From the NCBI RefSeq assembly GCF_021730615.1, contig NZ_JAJLMN010000001.1, positions 4,537,501 through 4,601,500 of the forward strand: 64,000 nucleotides of DNA. Direction: 5' to 3'. Position 1 is the first letter of the stretch; each line of letters begins with the position of its first letter. Below the pieces are notes generated by a model. That model was not told where the DNA came from and did not search any database. It was given only the letters and a program-made list of their open reading frames with translations. This document shows positions 9,221 through 18,272 of the stretch, one piece after another. Origin of the DNA: Lichenibacterium dinghuense. Its GTDB lineage: Bacteria > Pseudomonadota > Alphaproteobacteria > Rhizobiales > Beijerinckiaceae. Position numbers and translations under genes: made by a program.

Positions 9221-9937
9221 CTACAGGCCGAGCCCGTCGGCCAGCAGCTCGAAGCTGTCCGCGATCCGGTCCCAATCCGCCTCGGGGCGGAGGTCGGTGG
9301 TTTGGCCCGGCCCGTGCTCGGCCGGGCGCGGCACGAAGGCCGTGCGGTACCCGCAGGCGCGGGCCGCCGCGAGGTCGTCGTTGTGGGCCGCCACGAGGCA
9401 CATCTCCTCCGGCCGCAGCGCCAGCACCTCGGCAGTGCGCAGGTAGCTCTCCGGTGAAGGCTTGTAGGCGCGCACCACCTCGGCCCCGAGGATCGCGTCC
9501 CAGGGCAGGCCGGCGCGCTTGGCCACGTCGACCATGAGGGCGATGTTGCCGTTCGACAGCGGCGCCACGATGAAGCGCCGCTTCAGCCGGGTGAGGCCCG
9601 GCACGCCGTCGGGCCAGGGGTCGAGCCTGTGCCAGGCGAGGTTCAGCTCGTCGAGCTCGGCCGCCGGCACCGCGGCCGGGTCGATGCCGAAACCGGGCAG
9701 GATGGCCGCGAGGTTCTCGCGGTGGAGAACGTCGAGGCGCGTGAAGGGCCGGCGGCCGGAGCGCACCTCCGCCATGGCGGGCTGGTACTCGGCCCGCCAC
9801 GCGTCCGCGAAGCTGTGCGGGTCGGCCGAGGCCGCGCCGTGGCGGGCCAGGAAGGGTGCCGCCTCGCGCGCCACCCCGCTCCGCCAGTCGACCACGGTGC
9901 CGAAGACGTCGAACACGAGGGCGCGGACGCCGTCCAT
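9221..9937 (-). CDS. Haloacid dehalogenase, type II (HAD superfamily)
   Basis: A 238-residue hydrolase predicted to act on short 2-haloalkanoic acids or a related small substrate. The nucleophile is Asp10 in LVFDVFGTVVDWRSG; other family marks are PLSNGN, the lysine in YKPSPESY and the acidic loop AAHNDDLAAARACG. Length is typical of L-2-haloacid dehalogenases. It starts 11 bases after the stop of the MFS transporter gene and is probably in its operon, which may import the acid substrate. HAD enzymes are often promiscuous, so dehalogenation is a family inference. Confidence 0.85.
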   Translation of the reverse strand: MDGVRALVFDVFGTVVDWRSGVAREAAPFLARHGAASADPHSFADAWRAEYQPAMAEVRSGRRPFTRLDVLHRENLAAILPGFGIDPAAVPAAELDELNLAWHRLDPWPDGVPGLTRLKRRFIVAPLSNGNIALMVDVAKRAGLPWDAILGAEVVRAYKPSPESYLRTAEVLALRPEEMCLVAAHNDDLAAARACGYRTAFVPRPAEHGPGQTTDLRPEADWDRIADSFELLADGLGL

Positions 9938-9948
9938 CCCGGACGCCC

Positions 9949-11262
9949 TCACTCCGCCGCCCTGAGACCGCCGAGCGCCCGCCCTCCGGCCGTCGCGGCG
10001 GGGATGGGCTCCTGGATCAGCGTCCAATAGCCGGCCGCCGCCACCAGCGCGACCGCGGCGCCGACCAGGAAGGCGACGGAGAAGTGCCCCGTGCCCTGCA
10101 CGATGTAGCCCGTCACGAGCGGGGCGAGCGCGCCGCCGATGTAGCCGCCGAAGTTCTGCATGGAGCCGATGGAGGCGGTGCAGTGGGCCGGCGCCGCGAC
10201 CGACGCCATGGCCCAGGCCGAGGACGAGCACAGGTAGACCAGGAACAGCGAGGCCGAGATGCAGGCGATCGCCACGGCGTCGCTCGGCGTCAGCGCCGCG
10301 ACCGCCGTGAACCCCGCCGTCGCGACCAGCGACGTCGCCATCGGGATCTTGCGCGAGCGGATGGGATCGACGCCCCGGCGGATCAGCATGTCGACGACGC
10401 GGCCGCCGATCACGCCGCCCACCACCCCGAACGCGAAGGGGATGGAGCCGACGATGCCGGTCTTCGACAGGGTGAAGTGCCGCTCGATCTCCAGGTAGCT
10501 CGGCAGCCAGGCGGTGTAGAGCCAGGTCATGTAGATGCAGCCGAAATAGCCGATGATCATGCCCCAGGTGGTGCGGAAGGCGAACAGCCGGCGCCAGTCC
10601 GCCCAGGTGACGCGGGCGGCGGCATCCGGCGCGTCGCCCTCGCTGAGGAAGGCCCGCTCGGCCTCGTCGAGCGCCACCTCGCGCGGGTTGCGGAACACCA
10701 GGAAGACCGTCGCGGCGAGCAGGAGGCCGGCGCAGCCCATGGTGACGAACATGGCGCGCCAGCCGAAGCTCACCATCAGGAAGGTGAGCAGCGGCAGCGC
10801 CACGAAGGTGCCGAGCGAGGAAGCGCAGTTCCAGATGCCCGTCGCCGTGCCGCGCTGGCGGATGTTGAACCAGTCGCGCGACACCCGCGCGCAGGTCGGG
10901 AAGTGCGGCGCCTCGCCGATGCCGAGCACCACGCGGGCGCCGATGAACTCGCCGAAGGAGGTGACGATCCCGCCGAGCATCTGGCCGAGCGACCAGCAGG
11001 CGAGGCCGACCGTCAGCGTCAGCCGCGCGCCGAGCCGGTCCGCCAGGGCGCCCGCCGGGAGCTGCGAGAAGGCGTAGGCCCACAGGAAGGCCGACAGCAG
11101 CACGCCCATGTCGGCGAGGCTGAGGCCCATGTCCTGGCGGATCAGCGGGTTCGCCACCGCCAGCGTGGCGCGGTCGACGTAGTTGACGACGCCCGCCGTG
11201 ACCAGGAGGGCCAGCGAGATCGTCTGGATGCGCCGGAGCCGCGGCGTGCCTCGAGCCTGCAT
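9949..11262 (-). CDS. MFS transporter, anion:cation symporter type
   Basis: A 437-residue, 12-helix major facilitator of the anion:cation symporter branch that carries sugar acids and small organic acids. Visible marks are VVNYVDRATLAVANP at the first helix, the loop ADRLGARLTL, and GIGEAPHFPTCARVSRDWFN. The ATG at 11262 is preceded by a strong GGAGGAAA ribosome site. The following haloacid dehalogenase gene, 11 bases on, suggests a carboxylic or halo-carboxylic acid as substrate. It is divergent from lrgA, with about 180 bases between their starts. Confidence 0.88.
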   Translation of the reverse strand: MQARGTPRLRRIQTISLALLVTAGVVNYVDRATLAVANPLIRQDMGLSLADMGVLLSAFLWAYAFSQLPAGALADRLGARLTLTVGLACWSLGQMLGGIVTSFGEFIGARVVLGIGEAPHFPTCARVSRDWFNIRQRGTATGIWNCASSLGTFVALPLLTFLMVSFGWRAMFVTMGCAGLLLAATVFLVFRNPREVALDEAERAFLSEGDAPDAAARVTWADWRRLFAFRTTWGMIIGYFGCIYMTWLYTAWLPSYLEIERHFTLSKTGIVGSIPFAFGVVGGVIGGRVVDMLIRRGVDPIRSRKIPMATSLVATAGFTAVAALTPSDAVAIACISASLFLVYLCSSSAWAMASVAAPAHCTASIGSMQNFGGYIGGALAPLVTGYIVQGTGHFSVAFLVGAAVALVAAAGYWTLIQEPIPAATAGGRALGGLRAAE

Positions 11263-11443
11263 GGGGTTTCCTCCAGGGGCTCCCGGTCGGAAGCCGCGCC
11301 CGCCCGTCCGTTCTCGGCTCGTGGCGGTCGCACCCGCATTCTGCACCGTTTCCGCGCGGGCGAAAGGCGCTTTCGAAGGGCCGAGGTTGCACTCCGGAGC
11401 CCGGCGGGGCATCGAACCCGCTTTCTCGGGCGGGAGTGGCGGA

Positions 11444-11851
11444 ATGGTCCTGGGCTTCGCGGTTCTGCTGGTGTGCCAACTCGCCGGCGAGATCGCCTCG
11501 CGCGGCCTCGGACTGCCTGTGCCCGGCCCGGTGCTGGGCCTCGTGCTGGTGGTCGTCGGCTTCGCGGTCTGGGGGCGGGGGCGCAGCGATGCCGAGGTCG
11601 CGGCGAGCCCGGTGGCGCGGGTCGGCGACGGGCTGCTGGGGAACCTCGGGCTGCTGTTCGTGCCGGCCGGCGTCGGCGTGATCCAGTACGGCGGGTTGCT
11701 GAGGGCGCAGGCCTCGGCGCTGGCCCTGGCGCTCGTCGGCTCCACCGCCATCACGCTGGTCGTCACTGTCCTCGTCTTCGTCTTCGTGTCGCGGCTGATG
11801 GGGCGCCGGGCCGCCGACGAGGCGCCGGGCAACGGGGGGGACGCCGCGTGA
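11444..11851 (+). CDS. lrgA: CidA/LrgA family protein
   Basis: A 135-residue membrane protein with four helices, holin-like in layout, with the family segment LPVPGPVLGLVLVV and LLFVPAGVGVIQYG. The LrgAB/CidAB pair affects murein hydrolase activity, cell lysis and, in plants and some bacteria, glycolate or pyruvate transport. Its TGA stop overlaps the GTG start of lrgB (GTGA). The start at 11444 is chosen because it begins just before the first hydrophobic helix. Confidence 0.88.
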   Translation: MVLGFAVLLVCQLAGEIASRGLGLPVPGPVLGLVLVVVGFAVWGRGRSDAEVAASPVARVGDGLLGNLGLLFVPAGVGVIQYGGLLRAQASALALALVGSTAITLVVTVLVFVFVSRLMGRRAADEAPGNGGDAA

Positions 11852-12561
11852 ACACGGTCTTCGGCCTCTGGATCTACCTGTCGACGACGCCGCTCTTCTG
11901 GCTCACCGTCACGCTTCTGGCCTGGCTCGTCGCGGACGGGGTCGCGAAGTTGTCGGGCCGGCACCCGCTCGCCAATGCGGTGCTGATCGCGGGCGCGATC
12001 GTGGGCACGATGCTCATCGGCTCGGGCACGAGCTACCGCACCTATTTCGACGGCGCGCAGTTCATCCACTTCCTGCTCGGCCCCGCCACGGTGGCGCTGG
12101 GCATCCCGCTCTACCGCAACCGGACGCTGGTGGTCCGCAACCTCGTGCCCATGATGGCGGCGCTGTTCGCGGGCGCGCTGGTGTCGATCGCCTCGGCGCT
12201 CGGCCTCGCGGCGGCGCTCGGCGCCCCGCGCGACGTGCTGGCCTCGCTGGCGCCGAAGTCCGTCACCACGCCGGTCGCCATGGCGGTGTCGGAGCGGCTC
12301 GGCGGCCAGCCCTCGCTCACGGCCGCGCTCGTGATCCTCACCGGCATCCTCGGCGCCGTGATGGTGACGCCGCTGATGAACGCCCTGCGCATGACGGATT
12401 TCGCGGCGCGCGGCTTCGCGGCCGGGCTCGCGGCGCACGGGATCGGCACGGCGCGGGCCTTCACGGTGGACACCGTCGCGGGCACCTTCGCCGGCATCGC
12501 GCTCGGACTCAACGCGCTGGTGACGGCCGTGCTGGCGCCGGTGGTGCTCGGGCTGTTCTGA
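11848..12561 (+). CDS. lrgB: LrgB family protein
   Basis: The 237-residue partner of LrgA: a polytopic membrane protein with FLLGPATVALGIPLYRNR, LAPKSVTTPVAMAVSE and HGIGTARAF, all LrgB signatures. It starts with GTG overlapping the stop of lrgA and is therefore translationally coupled to it. The pair forms a two-gene operon. No LytSR-type regulator is beside it; just downstream lie the MNT-HEPN remnants. Confidence 0.9.
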   Translation: MNTVFGLWIYLSTTPLFWLTVTLLAWLVADGVAKLSGRHPLANAVLIAGAIVGTMLIGSGTSYRTYFDGAQFIHFLLGPATVALGIPLYRNRTLVVRNLVPMMAALFAGALVSIASALGLAAALGAPRDVLASLAPKSVTTPVAMAVSERLGGQPSLTAALVILTGILGAVMVTPLMNALRMTDFAARGFAAGLAAHGIGTARAFTVDTVAGTFAGIALGLNALVTAVLAPVVLGLF

Positions 12562-12579
12562 CGGGGCGGACGTGGTGGG

Positions 12580-12732
12580 ATGCGCGGCTCGGCCCAGGTC
12601 ACCGGCCCCGTCATGCTCCGCTTCCGCTCGGCCCTCGACGCCGCCTTCGGCGCGCGCATCGAGCGCGTGGTGCTGTTCCGATCGTGGCCCGCTCGGCCTG
12701 CTATGCGACGCTCCACGCCGCCGAAGCGCTGA
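12580..12732 (+). pseudogene. Truncated MNT-type nucleotidyltransferase antitoxin fragment
   Basis: A 50-codon frame reading MLRFRSALDAAFGARIERVV then LFRSW from the ATG at 12613. This matches the start of minimal nucleotidyltransferases, which continue as LFGSRARGD and then an Asp-rich catalytic segment. Here the frame leaves the family right after LF, near 12680, and ends at 12732. The catalytic Gly-Ser and the Asp residues are missing. The piece runs straight into a HEPN fragment in another frame, so one deletion appears to have fused the two halves of an MNT-HEPN toxin-antitoxin pair. Confidence 0.6.
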
Positions 12733-13001
12733 TCTTCGGGCGGACCGGCAGGGCGGCGAAAACGCACTCCGGCGTGCGCCCCGTCTTCGCACGATCGACG
12801 AAGGATCTGCCTTGTCCGGATCGCGACCTCGCCGGCGTCCTGTCGCGCGCCTTCGAGCGCAAGGAATCGGCCGACTGCGGCACGGATCCCGCGCGCATCA
12901 TCACCGACGAGATCGCGTCGGAGGCGACCGACGCTGCGCAGCGTCTCATCGACCGCGTCGAGGCCCTCCTCGGCGTCCCTCACCCCGGCGCGAAGGGGTA
13001 G
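12684..13001 (+). pseudogene. HEPN-domain toxin fragment (N-terminus missing)
   Basis: A frame of up to 105 residues from a GTG at 12684. ARSACYATLHAAEALIF, then AAKTHSGVRPVF, LAGVLSRAFERKESADCG and the closing helix EATDAAQRLIDRVEALL follow the order of HEPN proteins paired with MNT nucleotidyltransferases. The first helix is lost, and the usual RxxYYA-type region reads RSACYA. The expected Tyr of ADYG is Cys. It overlaps the end of the convergent regulator gene by 22 bases. Probably a decayed toxin; a residual product cannot be excluded. Confidence 0.6.
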
Positions 13002-14404
13002 GGCGACACCGTCTTGCGGAAGTCGTCCACCACCAGCGTGCGGCTCACCGGCTGGGCGGCGCGGGCCGGGCATTCCGGGCGCTCGCAGATGCGGCAGGCG
13101 GGGCCGATGGGCGTGACCAGCGGGGCGGCGAGGTCGAGGCCCCGGGCATAGGCGAGCTTGCCGGCGTGCTTCAGCTCGCAGCCGAGCCCGATCGCGAGCT
13201 CGCCCTCGTGGCCCGCCTCCTCGCCGGGCCGGCGCACCGTGCGGGCGAGTGTGAAGTAGCGCTCGCCGTCCGGCGTCTCGACGATCTGCGTGACGATGCG
13301 GCCGGGCACCCGGAAGCTCGCGTGGATGTTCCAGCGCGGGCAGGCGCCCGAGAAGCGCGCGAAGGGGAAGGACGCGGAGGCGAAGCGCTTCGACACGTTG
13401 CCGGCGGGGTCGATCCTCAGCATGAAGAAGGGGATGCCGCGCGCGCCCGGCCGGCTCAGCGTGGTGAGCCGGTGGCAGCCCTGCTCGAAGCTCACGCCGA
13501 AGCGGGATTTGACGCGCTCGACGTCGTAGCCCGCGGCCTCGACGGCGGCCAGGAAGGGCCCGTAGGGCATCAGCACCGCGGCGGCGAGATAGTTGGCGAG
13601 CGACACGCGCAGCAGGCTGCGCGCGGCGGCGTCCGGCGGGCCGGCGCGGGCCGCGATGTCGTCGATCGGTCCCGCGCCCTCGAACAGGGCGAGCTGGTAC
13701 GCGCAGGCGAAGCTCCGCCCCGAGGGGCCGAGCAGCTCGGACAGGAACAGGCGCTTGCGGTGGTGGTCGTAGCGGCGCAGCGCGTTGCCCATCGCCTCGG
13801 TGCCGAGAACCTGCACGCGGATGCCGTAGCGGGCGAGCAGCCGCGACCGCAGCGCCGCCGCCACCTCCTCGGCCGAGCCCGGCCCGAGCTCGGCGCTCAG
13901 CATCTCGCCGCGCTCGTCGAGTTCTGGGAAGTAGTTGCGGTGGGCCCCGATCGTGTCGCGCACCCAGTCGGTGGTGGTGACGACGCCCTCGACGGCCTCG
14001 CCCTTCAGCGCCCCCAGCTCGGACGCCCGCTTGCGGTCCGCATAGGCGCGGTAGAGCCGCACCATCGCCTCCGCGACGCCCGGCGAGGCCTCGGCGAACT
14101 CCGACACCTCGAACTTCGACAGGGCGAGGTCCTTGAACAGCGGGTCGGCCAGCACCTCGGCGAGGCTCGCCGGCCCGCCCGCCTCGGCCTCGGCCGCGAA
14201 GGCGCGCAGGTCGAGCTCGTAGGCCTCCGCGAGCCTCAGCAGGACCTGAGCGGTCACGGGGCGCTGGTTGCGCTCGAGCAGGTTGAGGTAGCTCGCCGAC
14301 AGGCCGAGGTCGGCCGCCATCGTGGCCTGGGTCAGGCCGAGGTCGCGACGCAGCCGCCGCAGGCGCGGGCCGAGGAACAGCTTGCGGTCCTGTCGTGGTT
14401 CCAT
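12980..14404 (-). CDS. XRE-family regulator of the ScfR/RamB type
   Basis: A 474-residue DNA-binding regulator. Residues 10-70 form an XRE helix-turn-helix (LRRDLGLTQATMAADLGLSASYLNLLE). The middle carries an IrrE/ImmA-like peptidase-fold region, here with HHRKRLFLSE and LANYLAAAVLMPYGPF in place of an HExxH zinc site. The C-terminal part contains CRICERPECPARA, a Cys cluster typical of short-chain fatty acyl regulators, which sense acyl-CoA and control acetate or propionate use. It is divergent from isocitrate lyase, so it very likely controls the glyoxylate entry step and its own gene. Confidence 0.88.
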   Translation of the reverse strand: MEPRQDRKLFLGPRLRRLRRDLGLTQATMAADLGLSASYLNLLERNQRPVTAQVLLRLAEAYELDLRAFAAEAEAGGPASLAEVLADPLFKDLALSKFEVSEFAEASPGVAEAMVRLYRAYADRKRASELGALKGEAVEGVVTTTDWVRDTIGAHRNYFPELDERGEMLSAELGPGSAEEVAAALRSRLLARYGIRVQVLGTEAMGNALRRYDHHRKRLFLSELLGPSGRSFACAYQLALFEGAGPIDDIAARAGPPDAAARSLLRVSLANYLAAAVLMPYGPFLAAVEAAGYDVERVKSRFGVSFEQGCHRLTTLSRPGARGIPFFMLRIDPAGNVSKRFASASFPFARFSGACPRWNIHASFRVPGRIVTQIVETPDGERYFTLARTVRRPGEEAGHEGELAIGLGCELKHAGKLAYARGLDLAAPLVTPIGPACRICERPECPARAAQPVSRTLVVDDFRKTVSPYPFAPG

Positions 14405-14553
14405 GCTGTCATGCTGTCACGAATTTACAGTCCTGACCAGAGCGGGGTCATACAAGGCGGCTTCTTGATCGGATTGCCGCCGTTTACGGCAGACTGCACA
14501 AGGGTTTAGCCTCGCGTCAGATCGAGCGGCAGTGGTGTCGTCGAACGGTCCCG
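14405..14553. promoter_or_regulatory. Divergent control region between the ScfR-type regulator and aceA
   Basis: This gap must hold both promoters and the regulator's operator. Visible structure: a direct repeat CATGCTGT twice at 14402-14417, overlapping the regulator start, and a perfect 5-2-5 inverted repeat GCCGT-TT-ACGGC at 14479-14490. Either could be the operator. The A/T-rich stretch GAATTTACAG at 14421-14430 is unusual in this GC-rich DNA. No confident -35/-10 pair is visible. Confidence 0.4.
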
Positions 14554-14568
14554 ATGAGTGAGGAAGCC

Positions 14569-15873
14569 ATGAGCGATTTCGCCCGATTCGTCCCGCAGGC
14601 GCCGGCCGGCCGCTACGACGGCATCGAGCGGCCCTACTCGGCCGCGGAGGTCGAGCGGCTGCGCGGCTCGTTCCCCATCGCCCACACGCTGGCCGAGCGC
14701 GGCGCGAACCGCCTGTGGCAGCTTCTGCGGGACGAGCCCTACATCAACGCGCTCGGCGCCGTCACGGGCAACCAGGCGATGCAGATGGTCCGCGCGGGCC
14801 TCAAGGCCATCTACCTGTCGGGCTGGCAGGTCGCGGCCGACGCCAACACGGCCGGCGCCATGTACCCGGACCAGTCGCTCTACCCCGCAAACGCCGCGCC
14901 GGAGCTGTGCCGCCGCATCAACCGCACGCTCCAGCGTGCCGACCAGATCGAATCCTCCGAGGGCGGCGCCAAGCGCGACTGGTTCGCGCCCATCGTGGCG
15001 GACGCCGAGGCCGGCTTCGGCGGCCCGCTCAACGCCTTCGAGATCATGAAGGCCTTCATCGAGGCGGGCGCGGCCGGCGTCCATTTCGAGGACCAGCTCG
15101 CCTCGGAGAAGAAGTGCGGCCACCTCGGCGGCAAGGTGCTGATCCCCACCGCGGCCCACGAGCGCAACCTCGTCGCGGCCCGCCTCGCCGCCGACGTGAT
15201 GGGAACGCCAACCCTCGTCGTGGCCCGCACCGACGCGGAAAGCGCCAAGCTCATCACCTCCGACGTCGACGAGCGCGACCGCCCCTTCATCGACGGCTCC
15301 GACCGCACGTCGGAGGGCTTCTACCGCTTTCGGAACGGCGTCGACGCCTGCATCGCCCGCGGGCTCGCCTACGCGCGCTACGCCGACCTCCTGTGGTGGG
15401 AGACGAGCCACCCCAACCTCGACGACGCGCGCCGCTTCGCCGAGGCGATTCACCGGCGGTTTCCGAACAAGCTGCTGGCCTACAACTGCTCGCCGTCCTT
15501 CAACTGGCGCGCCAAGCTCGACGAGGCGACCATCGCCAAGTTCCAGCGCGAGCTCGGCGCCATGGGATACAAGTTCCAGTTCGTCACGCTCGCGGGCTTC
15601 CACAGCCTCAACCACGGCATGTTCGAGCTGGCCAGCGGCTACCGCGACCGCGGCATGGCGGCCTATTCCGAGCTGCAACAGGCGGAGTTCGCCTCCGAGG
15701 CGGCCGGCTACACGGCGACGCGCCACCAGCGCGAGGTCGGCACCGGCTACTTCGACCGCGTGAGCCAAGCCATCACGGGCGGGCTGTCGTCCACCACCGC
15801 GATGGGCGAGTCGACCGAGTCCGACCAGTTCGAGGGCGCCGCCGAGCCGCACCTGTCCGTCGCGGCCGAGTGA
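14569..15873 (+). CDS. aceA: Isocitrate lyase
   Basis: Splits isocitrate into glyoxylate and succinate, allowing growth on acetate and other C2 units. The catalytic cysteine is Cys183 in the KKCGHLGG loop; the metal and substrate segments [26 protein letters not shown] and [11 protein letters not shown] are intact. The start at 14569 has GAGGAA six bases before it; an in-frame ATG at 14554 would swallow that ribosome site, so the 434-residue form is preferred. No malate synthase is near. The divergent ScfR-type regulator is the obvious control protein. Confidence 0.96.
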   Translation: MSDFARFVPQAPAGRYDGIERPYSAAEVERLRGSFPIAHTLAERGANRLWQLLRDEPYINALGAVTGNQAMQMVRAGLKAIYLSGWQVAADANTAGAMYPDQSLYPANAAPELCRRINRTLQRADQIESSEGGAKRDWFAPIVADAEAGFGGPLNAFEIMKAFIEAGAAGVHFEDQLASEKKCGHLGGKVLIPTAAHERNLVAARLAADVMGTPTLVVARTDAESAKLITSDVDERDRPFIDGSDRTSEGFYRFRNGVDACIARGLAYARYADLLWWETSHPNLDDARRFAEAIHRRFPNKLLAYNCSPSFNWRAKLDEATIAKFQRELGAMGYKFQFVTLAGFHSLNHGMFELASGYRDRGMAAYSELQQAEFASEAAGYTATRHQREVGTGYFDRVSQAITGGLSSTTAMGESTESDQFEGAAEPHLSVAAE

Positions 15874-15954
15874 GCGGCGGCGCCTGATCCCCTCCCGGAC
15901 CCGGCGGCGCTCCGCCGTGTCCGATCCCTCGATCCCGAGATCCGGAGACGTGCC

Positions 15955-16191
15955 ATGAACGCGATGCCCCAGGGCGAATTCCGCCCGCTGCCCAACACCA
16001 ACGAGACCGACCACGAGCGCGCCGTGCGCCGTGTCGCCGACGCCGTGCACCGCGCCAACGAGGCGATCCTGCGCGCCGTCGACGCCGGCGTGTCGGTCGA
16101 GCTGATCCGCGTGTCGCGCTACCACGACGGCCGCGGCAACTGGGGCGACCAGATGGTCCCCACCATTCGCGAGGCCAAGAAGGAGGGCTGA
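15955..16191 (+). CDS. Small conserved hypothetical protein downstream of aceA
   Basis: A 78-residue soluble protein, MNAMPQGEFRPLPNTNETDH onward, with one long helix (about 20-45, HERAVRRVADAVHRANEAIL) and a short C-terminal region containing VSRYHDGRGNWGDQMVPT. I do not recognise a function. It lies 81 bases after isocitrate lyase on the same strand and probably shares its transcript; a GGAGACGTGCC stretch serves as ribosome site. A hairpin at 16202-16219 follows it. Confidence 0.6.
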   Translation: MNAMPQGEFRPLPNTNETDHERAVRRVADAVHRANEAILRAVDAGVSVELIRVSRYHDGRGNWGDQMVPTIREAKKEG

Positions 16192-16201
16192 GGCGGCCAG
16201 C

Positions 16202-16219
16202 CGGGGCGGGATAGCCCCG
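16202..16219 (+). terminator. Hairpin after the aceA transcript
   Basis: CGGGGC-GGGATA-GCCCCG forms a perfect 6-bp stem 10 bases after the small gene stop. No T-run follows, so it is at best a weak intrinsic terminator. Confidence 0.35.
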
Positions 16220-16312
16220 CTCCCCGGCGAGGAACAAACGCCGCCCGAAGCCGTCTCCCCTCGGAATCCAACCGAGGCTCGGCCGTGCCGGGCGGCGAGG
16301 ACGCTCCACCGC

Positions 16313-18259
16313 ATGGCCGACGACGCCGAGCCCGACCATCCCCAGGCGCAGGACGCCGCCGAGTGGCTCGAAGCGGACGGCCTCGGCGGCTACGCGTCCG
16401 GCGCCGTCGACGGCGTGCGGACCCGCCGCTATCACGCGCTGCTGATCGTGCCCCGGACGCCGCCGACCGGCCGGACCGTGCTGGTCAACGGCGTCGAGGC
16501 TTTCGTCGAGACCGTGGGCGGGCGCTTCGCCCTGACCTCGCAGCGCTACGCCCCCGGTGTGCTCGACCCCGATGGGGCGTCCCGCATCGCGCGCTTCGAG
16601 CGCGACCCCTGGCCGACCTGGACCACCGCGCTGCCGGACGGGACCGAGATCGCGCACGAGGTCTTCGTCGAGCCGCATTCGGGCGAGGTCGTGCTGCGCT
16701 GGCGCCGGCTGTCCGGCCCCGACGGGCGCTGCACGCTGAGCGTCCGGCCCCTGCTGACGGGCCGCGACCACGGCGACCTCCACCGCGAGAACGACGCCTT
16801 CCGCTTCGACGCCGAGGTGACGGGCGGCAATGTCACGTGGCGGCCCTACCCGGGCCTGCCGGCCGCGACCGCGTTGACCGACGGCGCCTATCGCCACGCC
16901 CCGCTGTGGCTGCGCGACGTGCTCTACACGGTGGAGCGCGAGCGCGGCCTGCCCGACACGGAGGACGTGGCCTCGCCCGGCCTGTTCACCTTCGACCTCG
17001 CCGCCAAGGCCGCCACCATGGTGCTGCGCGCCGGCGACGGCCGCATCGCGGAGGCGGCCGGCCACGCGGAGGACCTCGCGAAGGCGGAGAAGCGCCGCCG
17101 CAAGCGCCTCGGCTCGGCGCTCGCCCGCGCGGCCGCGTCCTACGCGGTGGAGCGCGGCGCCGGGCGGACGATCGTGGCCGGCTTCCCGTGGTTCACCGAC
17201 TGGGGGCGCGACACCTTCATCTCCATGCGCGGGCTCCTGCTCGCCACCGGGCGGCTCGACGAGGCGCGGGCCGTGCTGCTCGGCTGGGCCGCGGCGGTCG
17301 ACGGCGGCATGCTGCCGAACCGCTTCCCGGACACCGGGCAGGCGCCCGAGTTCAACGCCGTCGACGCCTCGCTGTGGTTTGTCGTGGCGGTCCACGAGAC
17401 GCTCGACGCCTGCGCGGCGGCCGGCGAGCCCCTGTCGGCCGGCGACGAGGGCAGGCTCCGCGCCGCCGCCGAGGCGGTCCTCGACGGCTACGCGCGCGGC
17501 ACGCGCTTCGGTATCGGCATGGACCGGGACGGCCTGATCCACGCCGGGCAGGAGGGCGTGCAGCTCACCTGGATGGACGCCATCACGGACGGGACCGTGT
17601 GGACGCCGCGCCGCGGCAAGCCCGTCGAGGTGCAGGCGCTGTGGATCAACGCCCTGGCGATCGCGGCGGCGCGGTGGTCGCGCCGCTGGGCCGAGCCGGA
17701 GGCCCGCGCGCGGGCGAGCTTCGCGCTCCGCTTCCCGAACCCCGCCGGCGGGCTCTACGACGTGGTGGACGCGGACGGCGCCCCCGGCACGGTGGATGCC
17801 AAGGTCAGGCCCAACCAGGTGTTCGCCGTGGGCGGCCTGCCGTTCCCGCTTCTGGACGGCGAGGCCGCGCGCGGCGTGGTGGACCTGGTCGAAGCCAGGC
17901 TCTGGACCCCGCTGGGCCTGCGCACCCTCGCGCCCGACGACCCCGACTACATCCCGCGCTACCGCGGCGACCTCCGCCGGCGCGACGCCGCCTACCACCA
18001 GGGCACGGCCTGGCCGTGGCTGCTCGGCCCCTTCGTGGACGCTTGGCTGTCGGTGCGGGGGCGCGGCGGCAAGGCGAAGCGCAAGGCCGCGGCCCGCTTC
18101 CTGCAGCCGCTGACCGACCACCTCGACCGCAACGGCCTCGGCCACGTGTCCGAGGTGGTCGACGGCGACGCCCCCCACCACGCCGGCGGCTGCCCCTGGC
18201 AGGCCTGGTCGCTCGGCGAAACGATCCGCATCCACCGGATGCTGGACCTCACCATCTGA
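16313..18259 (+). CDS. Glycogen debranching enzyme (amylo-alpha-1,6-glucosidase family)
   Basis: A 648-residue cytosolic glucan hydrolase. The N-terminal beta-sandwich (about 15-240) begins LEADGLGGYASGAVDGVRTR; the catalytic (alpha/alpha)6 barrel (about 270-640) has AGFPWFTDWGRDTFISMRG, with Asp likely catalytic, and HAGQEGVQLTWMDA, VRPNQVFAV and YHQGTAWPW. This is the bacterial one-activity form that removes alpha-1,6 stubs, distinct from TreX/GlgX. It is followed after 13 bases by a second large glycoside hydrolase, so the two probably act together on an internal glucan or trehalose-linked store. Confidence 0.9.
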   Translation: MADDAEPDHPQAQDAAEWLEADGLGGYASGAVDGVRTRRYHALLIVPRTPPTGRTVLVNGVEAFVETVGGRFALTSQRYAPGVLDPDGASRIARFERDPWPTWTTALPDGTEIAHEVFVEPHSGEVVLRWRRLSGPDGRCTLSVRPLLTGRDHGDLHRENDAFRFDAEVTGGNVTWRPYPGLPAATALTDGAYRHAPLWLRDVLYTVERERGLPDTEDVASPGLFTFDLAAKAATMVLRAGDGRIAEAAGHAEDLAKAEKRRRKRLGSALARAAASYAVERGAGRTIVAGFPWFTDWGRDTFISMRGLLLATGRLDEARAVLLGWAAAVDGGMLPNRFPDTGQAPEFNAVDASLWFVVAVHETLDACAAAGEPLSAGDEGRLRAAAEAVLDGYARGTRFGIGMDRDGLIHAGQEGVQLTWMDAITDGTVWTPRRGKPVEVQALWINALAIAAARWSRRWAEPEARARASFALRFPNPAGGLYDVVDADGAPGTVDAKVRPNQVFAVGGLPFPLLDGEAARGVVDLVEARLWTPLGLRTLAPDDPDYIPRYRGDLRRRDAAYHQGTAWPWLLGPFVDAWLSVRGRGGKAKRKAAARFLQPLTDHLDRNGLGHVSEVVDGDAPHHAGGCPWQAWSLGETIRIHRMLDLTI

Positions 18260-18272
18260 CGAAGGACCGCCG

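Noticed and set aside
5465-9457. A 1330-codon open frame on the plus strand
   Set aside because: It runs antisense to the glycosyltransferase, YkoP-like and fhs genes, and its product is a low-complexity Arg/Ala/Gly/His mix. Long shadow frames are expected when third positions are nearly all G/C.
14554-14569. Upstream ATG of aceA
   Set aside because: The ribosome site GAGGAA lies between the two ATGs, so the second ATG fits initiation better.
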